This document shows, one piece after another, positions 32,046 through 35,605 of a stretch of DNA of 35,605 bases. This DNA comes from Streptomyces malachitofuscus. GTDB lineage: Bacteria; Actinomycetota; Actinomycetes; Streptomycetales; Streptomycetaceae. The position numbers and the translations under genes were made by a program. The notes beneath the pieces were generated by a model. It saw only the letters and a program-made list of their open reading frames with translations. It was not told the origin of the DNA and ran no database searches. Position 1 is the stretch's first letter. Each line of letters begins with the position of its first letter. Location: assembly GCF_014650055.1 (NCBI RefSeq), contig NZ_BMUF01000019.1, positions 62,442 to 98,046 of the forward strand, given 5' to 3'.

Positions 32046-32936
32046 ATGGCGAACACCGACCACCGAACCATGCGACGCGTCCTGCGCCGCGAGATCGTCG
32101 GCACCATCGGCCTGCTGACCGACGAGCACGACTTCCGCGCCATGCGGCGCTACGACAGCTTCGTCTTCGACGACCACACCGCCTATCTCGAACACGTCGA
32201 AGCCGTCCTCAGGACACGCGCGCTGCAGGGCAGCCACACCACCGTGGCCCTCTTCGACCCCGCGGACTACACCGAGTTCTGCGCGAAAACCGGCCTCGAC
32301 CCCGACAGCCACACCAGCCGCTCCCGGTTCACGGCCGAACTGGCGTCGACCGGACCCACCGTCCCCTACGACGGCCGGCCGCTGGCCGACCTCCTGCCCA
32401 CGCTCGTCGACGAGGCCGTCCGCCAGGCGACCTGGGAGTACGCGACCACACTCCTCGCCCGCCTCGGCCCCTGCGCCTCCTGCGGCGAGGACCTCGGCCG
32501 CGCCGCCTTCGCCCGCGCCTCACACCTGCTCGTGCGCATCCTCGACACCGCCCCGCCCGGCGACCGGCACCTCGTCTGCAGCGTCTCCGGCCCCCCGGAC
32601 ACCCTCGTGGCCGTCCTGCACGCGGACGACCTCGCGGGCCGCCTGGACATCGACGAGACAGAGGCACTCGAATTCACCACCGTCCTGGCCGTCGGCCTCG
32701 CCACCGCGAGCCCCGGCGGACTGGTCATGCGGACCAGCAAACCGGGCACCCACGACCGCGTCCACGGCTGGCGCCTGCGCGCCTACGGACTCGAGCCCCT
32801 CACCGCCGGAGAGGTGTTCGACGCCTACTGCACCGACGCCGAATCCGGAGAACTCATCGGCCCGGAGTCCGGCGTCGACTACTGCGAGCCGCCCGACCTC
32901 GGAGAGGAGGGCCCGAACCCGGCCCACCACCACTGA
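32046..32936 (+). CDS. hypothetical protein, 296 aa
   Basis: I recognise no family. ATG at 32046 follows GGGGGAG. The protein is acidic, apparently soluble and without signal peptide or membrane segments. It has a CASCG pair (CxxC) near residue 150, single cysteines elsewhere, DFRAMRRYDSFVFDDHTAYLEHVEAVL near the N-terminus, and a histidine-rich end (PAHHH). Codon use is normal for this genome, so it is very likely a real gene. It follows acetoacetyl-CoA synthetase by 105 bp with its own probable promoter, and ends at a strong hairpin. Function unknown. Confidence 0.85.
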   Translation: MANTDHRTMRRVLRREIVGTIGLLTDEHDFRAMRRYDSFVFDDHTAYLEHVEAVLRTRALQGSHTTVALFDPADYTEFCAKTGLDPDSHTSRSRFTAELASTGPTVPYDGRPLADLLPTLVDEAVRQATWEYATTLLARLGPCASCGEDLGRAAFARASHLLVRILDTAPPGDRHLVCSVSGPPDTLVAVLHADDLAGRLDIDETEALEFTTVLAVGLATASPGGLVMRTSKPGTHDRVHGWRLRAYGLEPLTAGEVFDAYCTDAESGELIGPESGVDYCEPPDLGEEGPNPAHHH

Positions 32937-32949
32937 CACCGGCAGCGCC

Positions 32950-32986
32950 GAAGGGGGCGCCCCACCTCCGGTGGAGCGCCCCCTTC
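32950..32986. terminator. bidirectional terminator before ptsI
   Basis: A 17-bp stem (32950-32966 with 32970-32986) with a single C/A mismatch and a 3-nt loop. Core arms are GAAGGGGGCGC and GCGCCCCCTTC. It lies between the convergent 32046 gene and ptsI. On the plus strand a short TT precedes CCGGG; there is no long T run. Confidence 0.88.
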
Positions 32987-33008
32987 CGGGAAGCCGTTCG
33001 GTATCCGG

Positions 33009-34679
33009 CTACTCGCCCGACAGCACCGCATGAGCGGCGGCACGGGCGTCCTCGGCACTGTCCGCCGCCCGGGCGGCCGCCGCGGCCCGCTCACACTGCG
33101 CCAGCGTGAACTTCGCCAGCGACGCCCGTACGTACGGGATCGACGCCGCACCCATGGAGAGAGAGGTGACACCGAGACCGGTCAGCACACACGCCAGGAG
33201 CGGATCGGAGGCCGCCTCACCGCACACACCACAGCTCTTGCCCTCGGCCTTCGCCGCCTCCGCGGACAGCGCCACCAGGTCGAGCAGCGCGGGCTGCCAC
33301 GGGTCCTGCAGCCGGGAGACCGCACCCACCTGACGGTCCGCGGCGAACGTGTACTGCGCCAGGTCGTTCGTCCCCAGCGACAGGAACTCCACTTCCTGCA
33401 GCACCGAGCGTGCCCGCAACGCGGCCGACGGAATCTCCACCATCGCGCCGAACTTCGCCCGCAGGCCGGCCTCCCGGCACGCGTCCGCGAAGGCCTTGGC
33501 ATCGGCCCGGTCCGCCACCATCGGGGCCATGACCTCGAGGTAGACGGGCAGTCCCTCCGCGGCCTTGGCCAGCGCCGTCAGCTGGGTACGCAGCACCGCG
33601 GGATGGTCCAGCAGCGTCCGCAGGCCGCGCACGCCCAGCGCCGGGTTCGGCTCGTCCGCCGGGGTGAGGAAGTCCAGCGGCTTGTCCGCGCCCGCGTCCA
33701 GCACGCGCACCACGACCCGGCCCTCGGGAAACGCTTCGAGAACCTGCCGGTACGCCGTGACCTGCTTCTCCTCGGAAGGAGCGTTCTTGCTGTCGTCCAG
33801 GAACAGGAACTCGGTACGGAAGAGACCGACACCCTCCGCCCCCGCCTCGACAGCGGCCGCCACGTCCGCCGGACCACCGATGTTGGCCAGCAGCGGCACC
33901 TTGTGACCGTCCGCGGTCGCCCCCGGGCCGGTCGACGCGGCCAGTGCGGCCTTGCGCTCGGCCGCTGCCGTCTCGAGCTGTGCCCGCTTCTCGTCACTCG
34001 GGTTCAGGAAGATCTCTCCGGTGCTGCCGTCGACCGCTATCAGCGTGCCCTCGGCGAGCTCGCCGGCGCCCGGCAGGGCGACCACGGCCGGGACGCCGAG
34101 CGCGCGAGCCAGGATCGCGCTGTGACTGGTCGGCCCGCCCTCCTCGGTCACGAAACCGAGCACCAGCGTCGGGTCGAGCAGCGCCGTGTCCGCCGGTGCG
34201 AGGTCCCGGGCCACCAGAACGTACGGCTCGTCGCTGTCCGGCACACCGGGCATCGGCACTCCGAGCAGCCGCGCGACGATACGGTTCCGCACGTCGTCGA
34301 GGTCGGCCACCCGGCCCGCCAGGTACTCACCGGCGTTCGCCAGCAGCTCCCGGTACGCGGCGAACGCGTCGTACACCGCCCGCTCAGCCGTGCTGCCGAC
34401 GGCGATGCGCCGCTCCACGTCGGCCAGCAGTTCGGGGTCCTGGGCCATCATGGCCTGCGCCTCGAGCACCGCCTGGGCCTCGCCCCCGGCGAGATTCCCG
34501 CGTGCCATCAGATCGGCCGCGACAGCCTCCACGGCCTGGCGGGCGCGCCCCTGCTCACGCTCCGCGTCCTCCGCCGGAATCTGCTTGGCGGGCGGCTCGA
34601 GCACCGCCGTACCCATGTGCCGGACCTCGCCGATCGCCACACCGTGGCTGACACCGACGCCTCGCAGCTTTGTCTCCAT
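33009..34679 (-). CDS. ptsI: PTS enzyme I (phosphoenolpyruvate-protein phosphotransferase)
   Basis: Protein of 556 aa, near the usual ~570. The phosphorylated histidine is His186 in GGPTSHSAILAR. The PEP-binding barrel shows GLFRTEFLFLD, VVVRVLDAGADKPLDFL, NPALGVRGLR, GAMVEIPSAAL, FLSLGTNDLAQYTFAADR and the GVCGEAASDP cysteine motif. It takes phosphate from PEP and passes it to HPr, feeding the EIIA encoded next door and the GlcNAc permeases of Streptomyces. crr lies 78 nt upstream on the same strand, so crr-ptsI are probably one transcript, although ptsI may also have its own promoter. HPr (ptsH) is not in this window. Confidence 0.97.
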   Translation of the reverse strand: METKLRGVGVSHGVAIGEVRHMGTAVLEPPAKQIPAEDAEREQGRARQAVEAVAADLMARGNLAGGEAQAVLEAQAMMAQDPELLADVERRIAVGSTAERAVYDAFAAYRELLANAGEYLAGRVADLDDVRNRIVARLLGVPMPGVPDSDEPYVLVARDLAPADTALLDPTLVLGFVTEEGGPTSHSAILARALGVPAVVALPGAGELAEGTLIAVDGSTGEIFLNPSDEKRAQLETAAAERKAALAASTGPGATADGHKVPLLANIGGPADVAAAVEAGAEGVGLFRTEFLFLDDSKNAPSEEKQVTAYRQVLEAFPEGRVVVRVLDAGADKPLDFLTPADEPNPALGVRGLRTLLDHPAVLRTQLTALAKAAEGLPVYLEVMAPMVADRADAKAFADACREAGLRAKFGAMVEIPSAALRARSVLQEVEFLSLGTNDLAQYTFAADRQVGAVSRLQDPWQPALLDLVALSAEAAKAEGKSCGVCGEAASDPLLACVLTGLGVTSLSMGAASIPYVRASLAKFTLAQCERAAAAARAADSAEDARAAAHAVLSGE

Positions 34680-34757
34680 CTCACCCGTCTCCGCTAGTCC
34701 GGCGGCCGCAGCCGCCGTGGTGGTTGTCCTGGGGGCCGTCGGGGGGACGGCGTGGTG

Positions 34758-35207
34758 TCACTTCCAGAGGAAGAGACTGTCGCCGGCCTTCACCTCACCG
34801 TCGTCGCGAAGCTCGGAAAGAGCGTCCGCCGTGGCCTCCAGGGCCACGACCGGGCAGACAGGGGACTTGCCGGCGGCCTCCACGGCGGCCGGGTCCCAGC
34901 GCACGATGCTCTGACCGCGGGTCACCGTGTCGCCCTTGTTGACGAGCAGCTCGAAGCCCTCGCCGTTGAGCTGCACCGTGTCGATACCGAGGTGGGTGAG
35001 CACGCCATGGCCGCTCTCGTCCACGACGACGAACGCGTGCGGATGCAGGGAGACGATCACGCCGTCGACGGGGGAGACGGCCTCGGAGGGCTCCCGCGCG
35101 GGGTCGATCGCCGTCCCCGGGCCGACCATGGCCCCGGAGAAGACGGGATCGGGCACGGACGCCAGTCCGATGGCACGTCCGGCAAGCGGGGACGTCACGG
35201 TGGTCAT
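34758..35207 (-). CDS. crr: PTS EIIA component, glucose/GlcNAc type (Crr)
   Basis: Protein of 149 aa, typical EIIA-Glc size. The phospho-accepting His72 lies in GVLTHLGIDTVQL and its partner His57 in HPHAFVV, matching His90 and His75 of the E. coli protein in spacing. GEGFELLVNKGDTVTRGQ is also standard. It accepts phosphate from HPr and hands it to EIIB domains of sugar permeases, in Streptomyces chiefly for N-acetylglucosamine. ATG at 35205-35207 has AGGCTTCCC, a modest ribosome-binding site, upstream. A double DasR-like site about 120 bp upstream points to control by GlcNAc-responsive DasR. Confidence 0.97.
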   Translation of the reverse strand: MTTVTSPLAGRAIGLASVPDPVFSGAMVGPGTAIDPAREPSEAVSPVDGVIVSLHPHAFVVVDESGHGVLTHLGIDTVQLNGEGFELLVNKGDTVTRGQSIVRWDPAAVEAAGKSPVCPVVALEATADALSELRDDGEVKAGDSLFLWK

Positions 35208-35323
35208 GGGAAGCCTCCCAAGGCGTGGAGATCTGTACGAGCGCCGTCACTGCCTGTCTCCGGCGTGCTGTTCAGCAGGGTATGTCATGTGACGTACCGG
35301 TTCCGGGGGACAGGTCCGGATGG

Positions 35324-35348
35324 TGGTCTAGACTAGAGGTCTAGACCA
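35324..35348. promoter_or_regulatory. double DasR-responsive element (dre-like) upstream of crr
   Basis: TGGTCTAGAC (35324-35333) and GTCTAGACCA (35339-35348) are perfect inverted arms around TAGAG. Each arm resembles the dre core TGGTCTAGACCA, the right one (GGTCTAGACC, 35338-35347) being a full palindrome. DasR is the GntR/HutC regulator of the Streptomyces PTS genes and is known to bind such sites before crr. The site lies about 117 bp upstream of the crr ATG and only 16 bp before a strong rRNA-type promoter facing the other way. Confidence 0.8.
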
Positions 35349-35363
35349 CCCACTCTAATCGAT

Positions 35364-35392
35364 TTGCACGCGGTCCGCGACCGCTGTAGAGT
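35364..35392 (+). promoter_or_regulatory. sigma70/HrdB-type promoter, rRNA operon distal promoter
   Basis: TTGCAC (35364-35369), a 17-nt spacer, and TAGAGT (35387-35392) form a near-consensus promoter pointing right, toward the rRNA operon that should begin just beyond the window. Streptomyces rRNA operons use several tandem promoters. Confidence 0.75.
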
Positions 35393-35499
35393 CGTACTTC
35401 CTGCTCGGGGATGAGCGACACGTCAAGTGCCCGTGTCCGGCAGGCAACCAAACTCATCAGATCCTAGCTTCGGATCACTTTCTGCATGCCTGCAGGACG

Positions 35500-35605
35500 G
35501 TGGTCAGGGAGTCGGAAAAACACTGATAGAGTTGGAAACACCGAAGGGAAGCGCCCGGAGGAAAGCCCGAGAGGGTGAGTACGAAGGAAGCGTCCGTTCC
35601 TTGAG
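35500..35605 (+). promoter_or_regulatory. rRNA operon proximal promoter and leader (16S gene expected downstream)
   Basis: A second TAGAGT -10 box lies at 35527-35532 after a weak -35 (TCAGGG 35504-35509, 17-nt spacer). The stretch 35533-35605, with AAGGGAAGCGCCCGGAGG and GGAAGCGTCCGTTCCTTGAG at the very end, matches my memory of Streptomyces rrn leaders just upstream of the antitermination region and 16S rRNA. The rest of 35208-35500 has the dre-like site, the distal promoter and a small CTGCA-TGCC-TGCAG inverted repeat near 35482; no gene is seen there. Confidence 0.8.

Overview
The window is chromosomal DNA of a Streptomyces-type actinobacterium. The base composition is very G+C rich, with almost every third codon position G or C. 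Other signs are a conservon (cvnA-cvnB-cvnC-cvnD), a DasR-type site upstream of crr, frequent ATGA/GTGA stop-start overlaps and several probable leaderless GTG starts. The last ~100 bases match my memory of the leader of a Streptomyces rRNA operon, so the window appears to stop just before a 16S rRNA gene.

Layout. (1) 1-470: 2.4 copies of a 197-bp tandem repeat, each full copy with a hairpin. (2) 655-5104, minus strand: a five-gene operon MFS transporter > YcsI-like protein > pxpA > pxpB > pxpC for 5-oxoproline (pyroglutamate) use. A divergent GntR/FadR-type regulator (5238-5942) faces it, and a perfect 19-bp palindrome sits inside the operon promoter. (3) 6047-13188, plus strand: three genes in the order kleisin-like, KITE-like, giant SMC-like ATPase. 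This resembles MksFEB/JetABC (Wadjet-type condensin) but has no JetD/MksG nuclease, and its Walker B reads D-N instead of D-E. (4) 13219-14016, minus: an IclR-family regulator closely resembling the glycerol regulator GylR. (5) 14133-14759, minus: a small two-helix membrane protein. (6) 15180-23315, plus: a conservon in which a fused 5-oxoprolinase/hydantoinase gene (1228 codons) lies between cvnC and cvnD and overlaps the cvnD start by 20 nt. (7) 23396-25667, minus: glpF-glpK for glycerol uptake, separated from the conservon by a 14-bp-stem terminator. (8) 26000-29759: a secreted VanX-like D-Ala-D-Ala dipeptidase, a zinc-ribbon Nudix hydrolase, and a convergent GH31-family protein lacking both catalytic acids. 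(9) 29973-32936, plus: acetoacetyl-CoA synthetase and a conserved-looking hypothetical protein. (10) 33009-35207, minus: ptsI and crr, the general PTS enzymes, with a double DasR-like site upstream of crr. (11) 35364-35605: rRNA-operon promoters and leader.

How the genes fit together. Much of the window concerns carbon and nitrogen nutrition: pyroglutamate cleavage (two unrelated enzyme systems 14 kb apart), glycerol uptake, acetoacetate activation and PTS sugar uptake. The two unusual loci are the nuclease-less SMC-kleisin-KITE operon and the conservon with a metabolic enzyme built into its transcript. Functions are assigned from protein motifs read by eye; no database search was run.
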